A stretch of DNA of 44,314 nt from JANMES01 sp038229715 (GCA_038229715.1 JBBROD010000035.1:1-44314); one strand, 5' to 3'. Numbered from the stretch's first letter, positions 1 through 7,585 are shown. Notes: a model not told the origin generated them from the letters alone. Made by a program: numbers and translations.

Positions 1-469
1 CTTCGTCCTGATTGGCTGAGCAAGTGCCGACCTGGGCGACTTCCTTGGAGTTGGAAATCTTCTTGCTCATGTTCTTGAGCTCGCCAATGATCGCTTCGAC
101 GGCGAGGTTGATCCCGCGCTGAACCTGCGTGGCGTTCGCGCCGCTGGCGATGTTCTTCATGCCTTCGCTGAAGATGGCTTCGGCATACACGGTGGCGGTG
201 GTGGTTCCGTCGCCGGCGACGGAGGACGTTTTGCTGGCGACTTCCTTCACCATTTGAGCGCCCATATTTTCATACGGGTCTTCGAGTTCGATCTCCTTGG
301 CCACGGTCACGCCGTCCTTGGTGACGGTGGGCGAGCCGAAGGATTTTTCGAGCACGACGTTACGGCCCGATGGCCCGAGAGTGACTTTGACGGCGCGGGC
401 GAGTTTCTTCACGCCGCGAAGGATGCTCTCGCGAGCGTCCTGATCGTATTTGATTTGTTTTGCTGCCAT
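1..469 (-). CDS. groL: Chaperonin GroEL, N-terminal part (cut by window edge)
   Basis: Large subunit of the cytoplasmic ATP-driven folding chamber that works with GroES. The 156 visible residues start MAAKQIKYDQDARESILRGV and include the nucleotide-binding motif GDGTTTA (about residues 85-91) and the early VTLGPSGRNVVLEK block, which are typical of GroEL. The gene runs off the left edge, so roughly the last 70 percent is not seen. The ATG at 469 is preceded by AGGAG at good spacing. It follows groES on the same strand with a 104-nt gap largely filled by an inverted repeat (481-565). Identification is secure. Confidence 0.97.
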   Translation of the reverse strand, partial: MAAKQIKYDQDARESILRGVKKLARAVKVTLGPSGRNVVLEKSFGSPTVTKDGVTVAKEIELEDPYENMGAQMVKEVASKTSSVAGDGTTTATVYAEAIFSEGMKNIASGANATQVQRGINLAVEAIIGELKNMSKKISNSKEVAQVGTCSANQDE

Positions 470-480
470 TTCAATCTCCT

Positions 481-565
481 GATTGTGGACTGTAGAATGT
501 GGATTGTAGAAGCGGCTTGGTCATATCGAGTTGCCTCAACAATCCACAATCCACATTCCACAATC
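481..565. repeat. Inverted repeat between groES and groEL (family F12)
   Basis: Two 27-nt arms (481-507 and 539-565) match 24 of 27 when one is reverse-complemented. Each arm is made of loosely repeated words of the type TGTGGATTGT. The element fills nearly the whole groES-groEL gap but leaves the groEL ribosome-binding site intact. In the groESL transcript it would fold as one long hairpin. It could be a mobile palindrome, or an mRNA stability or attenuation element. Confidence 0.75.
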
Positions 566-573
566 GATTTGAG

Positions 574-870
574 TTACTCGACGACCGCAAGAATGTCGTC
601 CTCGGACATGATCATGAGTTCTTCGCCGTCGATTTTGACTTCCGTGCCGGCGTAGCTGGTGAAGATGACTTCGTCACCCTTCTTGACGCTGAACGGGGCG
701 ATTTCGCCGCTGTCCAGGCGCTTGCCGGCGCCGAGGCTGAGGATTTTGCCGCGCTTGGGCTTTTCCTTGGCGCTGTCCGGAAGGACGATGCCGGACTTGG
801 TCTTGGTTTCGGCTTCGAGACGCTTCACGAGAATCTTGTCGCCGAGGGGTCGCAGTTGCAGTTTGGCCAT
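574..870 (-). CDS. groS: Co-chaperonin GroES
   Basis: A 98-residue protein, the usual length for GroES, which forms the heptameric lid of the GroEL chamber. Family landmarks are LRPLGDKILVKRLEAE at the N-terminus, the mobile-loop region TKSGIVLPDSAKEKP (about residues 23-37), and the C-terminal block with EELMIMSEDDILAVVE. The ATG at 870 has AGGAGAG about 8 nt upstream. groEL follows directly, giving the classic groES-groEL order. I see no CIRCE operator (TTAGCACTC-N9-GAGTGCTAA) upstream, so HrcA control is not supported by the sequence. Confidence 0.97.
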   Translation of the reverse strand: MAKLQLRPLGDKILVKRLEAETKTKSGIVLPDSAKEKPKRGKILSLGAGKRLDSGEIAPFSVKKGDEVIFTSYAGTEVKIDGEELMIMSEDDILAVVE

Positions 871-897
871 GGTTGGCTCTCCTTCAAAAGATGTTGG

Positions 898-968
898 TTG
901 TGGGTTGTTGGTGGTGGGTTGGAGGAAGGCTGTTCACCTAACTACGACACACAACTAACAACCCACAA
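898..968. repeat. Inverted repeat upstream of groES (family F13)
   Basis: Arms at 898-916 and 950-968 pair at 17 of 19 positions. The words TTGTGGGTTGTTG and TTGGTGG recur loosely in and around the left arm (893-921). It lies in the 103-nt gap between the receiver-domain gene and groES. Its sequence differs from the element between groES and groEL, so two unrelated palindromes flank groES. Confidence 0.6.
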
Positions 969-973
969 AACGA

Positions 974-1384
974 TTATTCGGGCCACTTACTTTCGTAAAA
1001 CCGCTTCAAGACGCGGGCCATTGCGTCGAGGAGCAGGTTGAAATCGACTGGCTTGCTCAGCACGCTGAACACCTGCATGCCCAGCGCTTCGCGGAGCAGA
1101 TAGCTGGTCATGTCGTCGGCGACCATGATGGTGGGCGGGGCTTTGTGCATTTCGCGCATGAGCCGCATCACCTGTAGGCCGCCGAGCTGGGGCATCTGGG
1201 CGTCTAACACCGCCAAATGCACCGGCTGCTGTTCGATCACCGCCAAAGCCTCGCGGCCGGTGCGGGCGGAAACCGTCTGAACCCCCTGGCTCGTCAGAAG
1301 CGTCCGCACCGTCGCGTGCCACGACTCCTGCTCGTTGGCCAGCAGCACGGTGAAGCGATTCTGAGCGTTAAACGTCTGCACCAT
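974..1384 (-). CDS. Stand-alone receiver-domain (response-regulator-like) protein, degenerate acidic pocket
   Basis: A single CheY-like receiver domain of about 136 residues with no output domain. Visible are the phosphoacceptor-type Asp (D61 in AVLDAQMP) and the conserved Lys of SKPVD (K111). The usual acidic pair after beta-1 is reduced: the sequence reads LLANEQE instead of VVDDE, leaving one acidic residue. The Ser/Thr after beta-4 is replaced (IMVADD). Phosphorylation may therefore be weak or absent. I chose the ATG at 1384 over an upstream in-frame TTG at 1423 because the receiver fold starts just after it; an ATG at 1390 is equally possible. It precedes groES-groEL on the same strand, so a stress-response link is conceivable but unproven. 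Confidence 0.75.
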   Translation of the reverse strand: MVQTFNAQNRFTVLLANEQESWHATVRTLLTSQGVQTVSARTGREALAVIEQQPVHLAVLDAQMPQLGGLQVMRLMREMHKAPPTIMVADDMTSYLLREALGMQVFSVLSKPVDFNLLLDAMARVLKRFYESKWPE

Positions 1385-1767
1385 AAGCATCCGCGAGGGG
1401 TTCCCGCAGGCGTGACATAACAAGCGGCGTGCCCGATCGATGGAACATGCAGATTTGTCGTAACTGATTTAATTCAATAACCTTATGATTCCCAAATTGG
1501 GGACCACCTCGGGCTATAAATCTGCCAATCCGGGCAGTTTGATGAGAAGTTCTGCCAGTGTGACAGTCCCATCAAACACAAACGATCGGGGGGACGCTCT
1601 GTCTGATTCGGGGGAAACCATGGAACGTCGTACCCGGGTCGTCTGACGAGTATCAGTGCAGTTCCCCGGTCTGCCCGCTTTAGCGGGTAGAGAAATTCGG
1701 TGTAACTACCCGCTAAAGCGGGCAGACCAGGAAGAATGTTGATAAACCCATTTGCGTAGGAAACCCT
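1385..1767. other. Intergenic region, divergent genes
   Basis: This 383-base gap lies between the divergently transcribed receiver gene and the outer-membrane barrel gene, so it should hold both promoters. The only clear structure is the palindrome at 1668-1728. I could not pick a confident -35/-10 pair or a small gene. Confidence 0.5.
1668..1728. repeat. REPIN-like inverted pair (family F3)
   Basis: Perfect 22-nt inverted arms at 1668-1689 and 1707-1728, separated by 17 nt. Each arm is itself a small hairpin with core CCCGCTTTAGCGGG, preceded by GGTCTG. A short hairpin word present twice in inverted orientation is the layout of REPINs mobilised by RAYT (IS200-like) transposases. One copy only in this window. 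Confidence 0.75.
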
Positions 1768-2406
1768 ATGAAACGATTTCTAACCAAGGGCGCGCTAGCG
1801 CTGATTCTCATCGCAACCGGTTCGACCGCAAAAGCCGCGTTCGATGTCGACTTCGGGATCGGCTACTCACGACTGTCGATCGACGGGAAGAACGCCAAAG
1901 ACCTAGACAACGCCGACGGCGCCCAGGCCAACGTTGCGTTTACGCTGAAGCCGTCTCCTGCTGCGGCAGGTTTGCGATTCGGGTTCGGTATTGAAGCGTC
2001 CGGCTACCGCAACGACTACCACCAGATCGACCCGATCACCGGCGATAACGTCCACCGCTACCACGAGCTCGACCTGTTCATCCCCGAAGTGCGGCTAGGC
2101 TATTACATCCCGTTCGACCACTTCTTCATCGAGCCGAGCATGGGCGTGGGGTTGGCCGTCGGCACGTACCGCGTGGGGCATGTGCATCGCTGGCGGCACG
2201 ATGATTTTGAGGAAGACGACGACGACCGAGACATCACCCGCGCGAACATCGCGCTGCGGCCAAAGATTCAGATCGGCTACGCCCGCGATCACTGGGCCGT
2301 CGGGCTGGAGGCGAGCTACCTATGGACGCACCTGCATTTCGACGACGGCATCGGCGGAGACGTCGGCGAGCTGTACGGCGGAGCGTTTTTCAGGTTGTCG
2401 TTTTAA
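1768..2406 (+). CDS. Outer-membrane beta-barrel-like protein
   Basis: 212 residues with a cleavable signal peptide (MKRFLTKGALALILIATG, cleavage after KAA near residue 24). Alternating hydrophobic and aromatic strands follow, such as FDVDFGIGYSRLSI, LRFGFGIEASGY, EVRLGYYIPFDHFF and HWAVGLEASYLW, and the protein ends GGAFFRLSF with a terminal aromatic, as in small outer-membrane barrels. A His/Asp-rich stretch around residues 138-155 (HVHRWRHDDFEEDDDDRD) probably forms a surface loop and could bind metal; that is inference. I do not recognise a specific family. Start ATG at 1768 with a weak AGGAAA site. Confidence 0.65.
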   Translation: MKRFLTKGALALILIATGSTAKAAFDVDFGIGYSRLSIDGKNAKDLDNADGAQANVAFTLKPSPAAAGLRFGFGIEASGYRNDYHQIDPITGDNVHRYHELDLFIPEVRLGYYIPFDHFFIEPSMGVGLAVGTYRVGHVHRWRHDDFEEDDDDRDITRANIALRPKIQIGYARDHWAVGLEASYLWTHLHFDDGIGGDVGELYGGAFFRLSF

Positions 2407-2414
2407 GAATTCAT

Positions 2415-2504
2415 CACCGAGGTCACAGAGAATAAAACACAGAGGCACGGAGAGATGCATGATCGCTTCTCTCTGTGCCTTGGTGCGCGCTGTGAGCTTT
2501 GTGG
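2415..2504. repeat. CACAGAG-word inverted repeat (family F6, copy a)
   Basis: The left arm (2415-2455) contains repeated CACAGAG-type words and the right arm (2468-2504) the complementary CTCTGTG words. The best-paired core is about 14 nt (GAGGCACGGAGAGA against its near complement). It lies between the convergent barrel and lipoprotein genes. Two more copies of the family lie near 19.5 kb and 36.3-36.8 kb. Confidence 0.6.
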
Positions 2505-2552
2505 CAATTGTGGTTCGGGAGAATCGCTTCCTGAACTGCCAATACCCGCAAA

Positions 2553-4424
2553 TCAATTGCCGTCGGGCGTGGGGTTCGGCGCCGGAGTTTCTCCCGGCGC
2601 TGCCGGCTGTTCCACCGGGGCGGCCGGTTTGGGCTCGGCGGACTTTGGCTCCGTCGGCTCGGCGGGCTTTGGCTCCGTCGGCTCGGCGGGCTTTGGCTCC
2701 GTTGGCTCCGTGGGCTTGGGCTCCGTGGGCTCGGCGGACTTAGGCTCCATGGGCTCGGCGGGCTTGGGCTCCGCGGGCTTCGGAGGGGCGGCCGGGGCGA
2801 CAGAAGTTTCGGTGATGATGCTAAGGTACGCAGGCAGCAGCACGCCGTTGGGGTCTTCGACCGCTTCTTTCTGATACCCGCGAGCAGCTCCCAATCGCGA
2901 CGTGGCGTTCCCGGTGTCGCCAGCGGCGGCGGCGAGTTGCGACCAGCCGGCGTTGACGACCGCTCGCGCGATCTTCGCGCTCGTGCGCGTCTTCGGCGGC
3001 GAGGTTGCGCCCTCGGCGACATTCTGCAGCGATTCATCGGCCGACTTGTACGCCTCGTCGGCGCTGGTGCGCGTTTCTTTTAAGAGATCAGCGTTCTTCG
3101 GATCGGTCAGCTCAGCCGGCACGGTTAACGACAGCGGAGCGGCCACCTCGGCGGCGGTCTTCATCACACGCTCTTTGCGCGACAGCAGCAACGCATACGC
3201 CGACTGCGTGGCGGCGAGGTTCGCGCTGGCCTCGGCCTGGCGGATGCGGAGGCTCGACGCTTCGTGGGCCGCGTTCAGCGCCTTGATCAGCGATTCATCC
3301 GGCGAGCCCGGCTGAACTTCACGCTTGTTTTCGCTCTTCACCTTCTCCGATTCGGTCACCGCATCCCCAAAGTGAGCGATGGCGGATTTGGTCAGCTCGA
3401 TTGCTTTCGCCCGCGACTCAGCGGCGGACGTCATCAGCGTGTTCAGCTCGATCGCCTTGGATTTGAGAGAATCCTTGTCGCCGTCCATCATCGACTTGGC
3501 AGAGGCGTTCATCTTGTCGATCTGGGCTTTGATTTTGGCGTATTCGTCGGTGTACGTCTGCCCGGCCGCATCGAACGAAGTGGCGGTGGCGCTGACCATT
3601 TCCTCATGCTTTTTAGCGGCAGCCAGATCCTGCGTGAGCGGCACGAGCGAGGCCTGCGCGGCTTCGATCTGGATGCCCGTCAGTGCCCCCTGCTTTCGCA
3701 GGTCGGCACCTTTGGTGTACGCCTTCACCGATTCATCTCCCTTGACTGCTTCGGAGTCGGCTTGGGCTTTGGCGGCGTCCTTGAGCAACTGCTCGCGCTG
3801 CTTGGTGAGGGTTTCGATATTGCCTTTGATCGCGCTGATTTTGCCTTCAAGGGTCGATATCTGCTGCTTGACGGCCGAGACCGTCGCGAGCGACCCGCCG
3901 GGGGCGTCGGCCTTTACCCAGATTTCTCCTTCACGGGCGCCGGTGGCGAGATTCTTGATGGCGTCGCTGACGACGGTTTCACCTTCGACAGGGGCCGGCA
4001 GCGCCACCGCCGGGTTGCGGCGGGCGGCAGCGTCGATCAGCACCTTGGTCTGCACCAGCTGAGCGGCCACCTGCTCCATCTCGTACACCTTGCGGGAGAT
4101 GAGCAGTTCCTGATCCTGCACGTCACGGAGAATCAGCCGGGCGTTGTCCAACTCCGCCCCGGCGAGCGCGGCCTTGGCGAGCGCCTTGCGGGCGGTGGAC
4201 GTGTCGGCTTCTTTGGTCAGCGCATCAAGGGCAGCGATGTTCTTCGTGCCGTCTTCAACGTTGGTCGCTGATTGAACCGTGCTCACCCCGGTCAGCACCT
4301 TCTTGTCGGCCTTGCCGGCGGCGTTATCGCACCCGGCCAGCAGCGGAACGACCGCCACCGACGCGGCGATTGCCAAAAGTGTCCAAGGCTTCAGATGAGT
4401 GTGTGATCGATTGCTGCTTCGCAT
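2553..4424 (-). CDS. Secreted lipoprotein with coiled coils and a Pro/Glu/Lys repeat tail
   Basis: 623 residues. The N-terminal signal ends in a lipobox (VVPLLAGC, Cys about residue 32), so the mature protein should be lipid-anchored. The middle is Ala/Lys/Glu-rich with long predicted coiled coils, for instance LEGKISAIKGNIETLTKQ and the stretches after it. The last ~80 residues are octapeptide repeats of the type PAEPTEPK, encoded by 24-bp tandem repeats, a likely extended wall-spanning spacer. Start ATG at 4424 has AGGAG upstream. I recognise no catalytic family; a structural or envelope-tethering role is a guess. Confidence 0.7.
   Translation of the reverse strand: MRSSNRSHTHLKPWTLLAIAASVAVVPLLAGCDNAAGKADKKVLTGVSTVQSATNVEDGTKNIAALDALTKEADTSTARKALAKAALAGAELDNARLILRDVQDQELLISRKVYEMEQVAAQLVQTKVLIDAAARRNPAVALPAPVEGETVVSDAIKNLATGAREGEIWVKADAPGGSLATVSAVKQQISTLEGKISAIKGNIETLTKQREQLLKDAAKAQADSEAVKGDESVKAYTKGADLRKQGALTGIQIEAAQASLVPLTQDLAAAKKHEEMVSATATSFDAAGQTYTDEYAKIKAQIDKMNASAKSMMDGDKDSLKSKAIELNTLMTSAAESRAKAIELTKSAIAHFGDAVTESEKVKSENKREVQPGSPDESLIKALNAAHEASSLRIRQAEASANLAATQSAYALLLSRKERVMKTAAEVAAPLSLTVPAELTDPKNADLLKETRTSADEAYKSADESLQNVAEGATSPPKTRTSAKIARAVVNAGWSQLAAAAGDTGNATSRLGAARGYQKEAVEDPNGVLLPAYLSIITETSVAPAAPPKPAEPKPAEPMEPKSAEPTEPKPTEPTEPKPAEPTEPKPAEPTEPKSAEPKPAAPVEQPAAPGETPAPNPTPDGN
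2644..2778 (-). repeat. 24-bp tandem repeat coding for PAEPTEPK-type octapeptides
   Basis: Five full 24-bp units (2644-2667, 2668-2691, 2692-2715, 2716-2739, 2740-2763) and a 15-bp partial unit. Units 1 and 2 are nearly identical and later ones drift, as expected from slippage. All lie inside the lipoprotein gene and keep its frame. Copy number may vary between strains. Confidence 0.9.
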
Positions 4425-4753
4425 CCGCGTGGCTCCTGGCGTGAGGCCGATTCAGTGGTGTCGAGCGTACTCCCCGCAGACCCGCGATTGTGACGGCTGC
4501 AAAATTCAAAGTCAATCTGCAGAGACGCTTACGTCAGGATTATCGGTCGCATTAGACCAAAAAGTTGAGCACAACCGCCTGCGGCTTACGGTCTACCGGG
4601 ATCGGGCGCGTTCGCGGATCCCGATTCCGTCGCCCAAGAGTTCCGTCACCACCACAACCACAAAATTTAAGTGAAGGATCGCGATGAGAGTCTCCCCAAT
4701 TGCGAAATCGGATTTCGACATGCGGCGTGCATGGTGATACAGTCAGAGCCTAA
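4425..4753. other. Intergenic region, mostly featureless
   Basis: 329 bases between the divergent lipoprotein gene and the tRNA. Apart from the lipoprotein ribosome-binding site and a possible tRNA promoter at its right end, I see no gene, repeat or RNA structure in it. Confidence 0.5.
4714..4743 (+). promoter_or_regulatory. Possible promoter for tRNA-Arg
   Basis: TTCGAC (4714-4719) and TACAGT (4738-4743) are spaced 18 nt apart, about 10 nt before the mature tRNA 5' end. The match to sigma-70 boxes is moderate; position is the main argument. Confidence 0.35.
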
Positions 4754-5034
4754 GCACCCGTAGCTCAGCTGGATAGAGCAGCGGATTTCTGAAGAATCGG
4801 ACCCTACTCGGGAAACCGGGTAGGTGCATGCGGTCAAACTCAGGGAAACCCGAAACGGATAACGCCGTGGGCAATCCTGAGCCAAGCCCGTCTTCGGACG
4901 GGAAGGTGCAGAGACTTGACGGCCGCTACCTACAGTCGCGTCACAGCGACTACGGTAAAGGGAAAGTCCAAGGAGTCGCGAAAGCGGCGCAAACTTGAAT
5001 CCGCCGGTCAGTGGTTCGAGTCCACTCGGGTGCG
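4754..5034 (+). tRNA. tRNA-Arg(UCU), interrupted by a group I intron
   Basis: Exon 1 is 4754-4790 and exon 2 is 4998-5034. Joined, they make a complete cloverleaf: acceptor GCACCCG (4754-4760) with CGGGTGC (5027-5033), discriminator G5034, D-arm GCTC/GAGC, anticodon stem GCGGA (4781-4785) with TCCGC (5000-5004), T-arm AGTGG/CCACT with loop TTCGAGT. The loop reads TT-TCT-AA after splicing, so the anticodon is UCU (positions 4788-4790), reading AGA/AGG. The intron lies between anticodon position 36 and position 37. CCA is not encoded. A cupin gene starts 49 nt downstream on the same strand. Confidence 0.95.
4791..4997 (+). ncRNA. Group I (IC3-like) self-splicing intron in tRNA-Arg(UCU)
   Basis: 207 nt with no open reading frame. 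P1 pairs exon UCU (4788-4790) with GGA (4799-4801), placing the required U-G wobble exactly at the splice site, closed by GA/UC around an AGAA loop. P2 is a 9-bp stem (4803-4811 with 4816-4824) with a GAAA loop. P4 pairs CTCAGG (4839-4844) with CCTGAG (4876-4881). A UUCG-capped hairpin is at 4887-4902. P7 pairs GACTT (4913-4917) with AAGTC (4964-4968). P8 hairpin is 4935-4950. The intron ends in G (4997). The blocks CTCAGGGAAACC, GGCAATCCTGAGCC and AAGGTGCAGAGACT are, from memory, nearly those of cyanobacterial tRNA-Leu introns. Confidence 0.93.
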
Positions 5035-5082
5035 CTAGGTCAACACCGCTTCGATCCACCCAACACTTGGTAGAGTGCCCGA

Positions 5083-6303
5083 ATGAACAAATTCTTTCTA
5101 GATCTCGGGCACACGCTTCTGGACCGTTGGAAGCGGGAGAATTTTTCTCTTGTGAAGTTTCCGGAGATTGCCCGCACGGCGCTCGAGAAGCGCCCGCCGG
5201 CTAAGGCAGTGGATCTCGCGGAGCTCATGCGTGATTTCTTACTCGATGAAGAACAGCCCTCTCAAACCGATTCGCCGTTCGGCGAACCGGAGATCGTGGT
5301 CTATAGCCACCCGCGGTTTTACATCCAACTTTTGTTCTGGATGGACGGAACGACGGCCATCCATCAGCACGAATTTTCCGGCGCGTTCCACGTCATGCAC
5401 GGGTCGAGCATTCACGCGCACTATGAGTTTGAAAAGGCGCAGTCGGTCACGCCGTACCTGCGTGTCGGCAACGTGCGATTGAAGGACATTGAGTTGCTGG
5501 AAACGGGCCGCACCGTGCCGATCGCTTCCGGCCAGCGGGCGATTCATTCGCTATTCCATCTGGATTCGCCGTCGGTCACGGTGGTGGTGCGTACGCAGCA
5601 CGATCCGGGCACGGGGCCGCAGTTTAATTATCTGCCGCCGCACATCGCGTACGATCCACACTTTAGCGACAGCCTCACGATGCGGCGGAAGCAACTGCTC
5701 GATGTGCTGGAACAGACGGAAGACACCGGCTATGTAAAAATGTTGACGGAGATGATCGACGACTTGGACTTTGAACGCGGTTTTTCTGTCCTGTACCATT
5801 GCATGGGGTATCTGCTGCAGATCGACCAATGGACGCCCGCACTCCAATCATTTGAAAAAAAGCACGGCGCCCTCGCCGCCGGCGTGGGAGCGACCCTGAA
5901 AGAAGACGCGCGGCGGAGCGTCATCAAAAGCTTACGCAGCACGATCATCGAGCCCGAGCATCGGTTCTTTCTGGCGTTGTTGACCAACGCGCCCACGCGG
6001 GCCGATCTGCTCGCGCTGGTGGCGCAGCGGTTTCCGAAGCAATCGCCGGTCGACATTGTTCTGCGATGGGGCCAAGAGCTGGCCGAGGTGTCTGAGGAAG
6101 GCGTCACGATCCTGGACGCCTTGTTTCCAGAGACGGTTGAAGTCGAAGCCGAGGCGCGGTCGGATTTGTTCGTGTCGGCGTTCGGATACTTCATGAAACG
6201 CGGCAAAAAGCTTCCGCCGGTGATGCGCGATCTGGAAGCAATGGACATCAAGGCATTGCGGGCTGCGTTTGCGGCATCTACCTTGGGCGCGTTGACGATT
6301 TAA
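5083..6303 (+). CDS. Cupin-fold protein resembling cysteine dioxygenase, with a long helical C-terminal region
   Basis: 406 residues. The segment IHQHEFSGAFHVMHG (residues 93-107), with H94 and H96, and a later IHSLFH (H155) match the HxH...H iron-ligand layout of cysteine-dioxygenase-type cupins. The following ~200 residues appear all-helical and unlike that enzyme, so the substrate is unknown. Start ATG at 5083 fits the first conserved-looking segment; no strong ribosome-binding site is visible. It lies just after tRNA-Arg on the same strand and converges with manA. Cupin fold: fairly sure. Thiol dioxygenase activity: only a possibility. Confidence 0.65.
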   Translation: MNKFFLDLGHTLLDRWKRENFSLVKFPEIARTALEKRPPAKAVDLAELMRDFLLDEEQPSQTDSPFGEPEIVVYSHPRFYIQLLFWMDGTTAIHQHEFSGAFHVMHGSSIHAHYEFEKAQSVTPYLRVGNVRLKDIELLETGRTVPIASGQRAIHSLFHLDSPSVTVVVRTQHDPGTGPQFNYLPPHIAYDPHFSDSLTMRRKQLLDVLEQTEDTGYVKMLTEMIDDLDFERGFSVLYHCMGYLLQIDQWTPALQSFEKKHGALAAGVGATLKEDARRSVIKSLRSTIIEPEHRFFLALLTNAPTRADLLALVAQRFPKQSPVDIVLRWGQELAEVSEEGVTILDALFPETVEVEAEARSDLFVSAFGYFMKRGKKLPPVMRDLEAMDIKALRAAFAASTLGALTI

Positions 6304-6332
6304 CGTGCCAGTCCGCATCATCCCTCAAGGCG

Positions 6333-7361
6333 CTACTGATTCCGCTGGGTCGGGAACGTCACTTCCAGCCAAACACAATCCGTGAGCGTTTTGATCATCG
6401 GATTTTTCATCTGGGCCGGCAGAAGCACCGTTTGGCCGGGCTTGACGGTCGTGATCTCTTGGACGCCGTCGACGCGGAGTTGGCACTCGCCTTGAAGCAT
6501 GATCCAGACGACCGGCTGGTCATAGGGAACGGGTTCCTCTACGCCCTCAGTGAATCTCACTTTTTCGATCGTGAAGTATTCACACGTGCAGAGTTTAGTG
6601 ACGGTCGTGAAATAGCCGGCCACGTGCGAGCGGACTTGCTTGACTTCCGGCGTCCCCGAGAAATCGATGCAGGCCAGCGATTCTTCAATGTGCAGCTTGC
6701 GCGGCTTGCCGTTCTCCAGGCGGTTGAAGTCGAACACGCGGAACGTGGTGTCGCTGGGCGTTTGCACCTCAGCCACCAGAATTCCCGCGCCGAGCGCGTG
6801 TACCGTGCCGCTGGGGAGAAAGTAGCAATCGCCGGGCTTGGCGGGAATGGCTTTGATCATCTTTTCAACGCTGCCGTCGGCAATGGCGTTGCTAAACGCA
6901 TCTTTAGTTACGCCGGGCGCTAAGCCTTTAAGAATCCGGCTGCCGGGATCGTTCTGCAGAACGTACCAGGCCTCGGTCTTCAAGTAAGCGCCGGGGTGCG
7001 TGTTAGCGTAATCCTGATCGGGATGGACTTGGACGGACAAGTCCTCGCGGGCGTCGAGGAATTTGATGAGGATCGCGAACTGTCCGTGCTGGCCGTTGAG
7101 TGGAACGTCGCCGTGGAGGGCGGTGCCGTACTCGACGACTAGTTCGTGCAGGGTCTTGCCGGCCAACGGGCCGTTGGCGATTTCGGCGCTGACCCAATCG
7201 GTCGAGCCATCGATCACGCCCGGCGGGAAGTCGTACACTTCCCAACTCTCGCCGGTGGGCTTGTCCGTGGGCAGCGATTTGCTCAGAACCGATTCGAGCT
7301 TACGCCCGCCCCAGATTTTTTCGACGAAGCGCGGCTTGAACAGGAGTGGATAGAGTGACAT
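6333..7361 (-). CDS. manA: Mannose-6-phosphate isomerase, class I
   Basis: Interconverts mannose-6-phosphate and fructose-6-phosphate, feeding mannose into glycolysis or GDP-mannose synthesis. The protein begins MSLYPLLFKPRFVEKIWGGR, typical of type I enzymes. The zinc-site region LSVQVHPDQDYA and later FLPSGTVHALGAGILVAEVQ carry the expected Gln/His/Glu/His ligands. It is about 342 residues, close to short planctomycete and firmicute forms. The frame stays open to 7520, but that extension reads through a REPIN-like repeat and is not coding. ATGs at 7373 and 7370 are alternatives, and none has a good ribosome-binding site. Confidence 0.9.
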   Translation of the reverse strand: MSLYPLLFKPRFVEKIWGGRKLESVLSKSLPTDKPTGESWEVYDFPPGVIDGSTDWVSAEIANGPLAGKTLHELVVEYGTALHGDVPLNGQHGQFAILIKFLDAREDLSVQVHPDQDYANTHPGAYLKTEAWYVLQNDPGSRILKGLAPGVTKDAFSNAIADGSVEKMIKAIPAKPGDCYFLPSGTVHALGAGILVAEVQTPSDTTFRVFDFNRLENGKPRKLHIEESLACIDFSGTPEVKQVRSHVAGYFTTVTKLCTCEYFTIEKVRFTEGVEEPVPYDQPVVWIMLQGECQLRVDGVQEITTVKPGQTVLLPAQMKNPMIKTLTDCVWLEVTFPTQRNQ

Positions 7362-7418
7362 GCGGTGCATCATGCGGAATGGCGATGGGTTTTCAACGAT
7401 TGCGAAGCGGGGTCGTGG

Positions 7419-7585
7419 GTCAGTTTGAAAAACTCGACCGTACCACGGGCCTCCGGCCCGTGCCGGTAGCTCACGAACACGAGAAAATGTACGTCCTTGG
7501 CTATTCCGAATCACCCGCACGGGCCGGAGGCCCGTGGTACGGTCGAGTCCACCACGAAATGCGTTGCATAATATTTCAGACTGAC
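7419..7585. mobile_element. REPIN/MITE-like element, family F1 copy A
   Basis: A 167-bp element with terminal inverted repeats GTCAGTTTGAAA (7419-7430) and TTTCAGACTGAC (7574-7585). Inside are perfect 32-nt inverted arms (7432-7463 and 7517-7548), each carrying the hairpin ACGGGCCTCCGGCCCGT. Its centre (about 7464-7516) matches copy E near 43.2 kb in reverse orientation, so A and E form one subfamily. It lies directly upstream of manA. Confidence 0.85.

Noticed and set aside
871..973. CIRCE operator for HrcA upstream of groES
   Set aside because: The inverted repeat present is a TTGTGGGTTG-word palindrome and does not contain the CIRCE sequence.
2644..2778. Spaced 24-bp repeats that might suggest a CRISPR array
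   Set aside because: The repeats are contiguous, in frame and encode a Pro/Glu/Lys tail; there are no unique spacers and no cas genes anywhere in the window.
3264..4271. Plus-strand frame of 335 codons opposite the lipoprotein gene
   Set aside because: Antisense shadow; the minus-strand frame has a signal peptide, lipobox and ribosome-binding site.
4667..5059. Minus-strand reading frame of 130 codons across the tRNA-Arg and intron
   Set aside because: It reads the complement of a structured tRNA and group I intron; its product has the composition typical of translated tRNA antisense and no ribosome-binding site.
7362..7520. N-terminal extension of manA
   Set aside because: The extension reads through the F1 repeat and is not homologous to the family; MSLYPLLF is the usual start.
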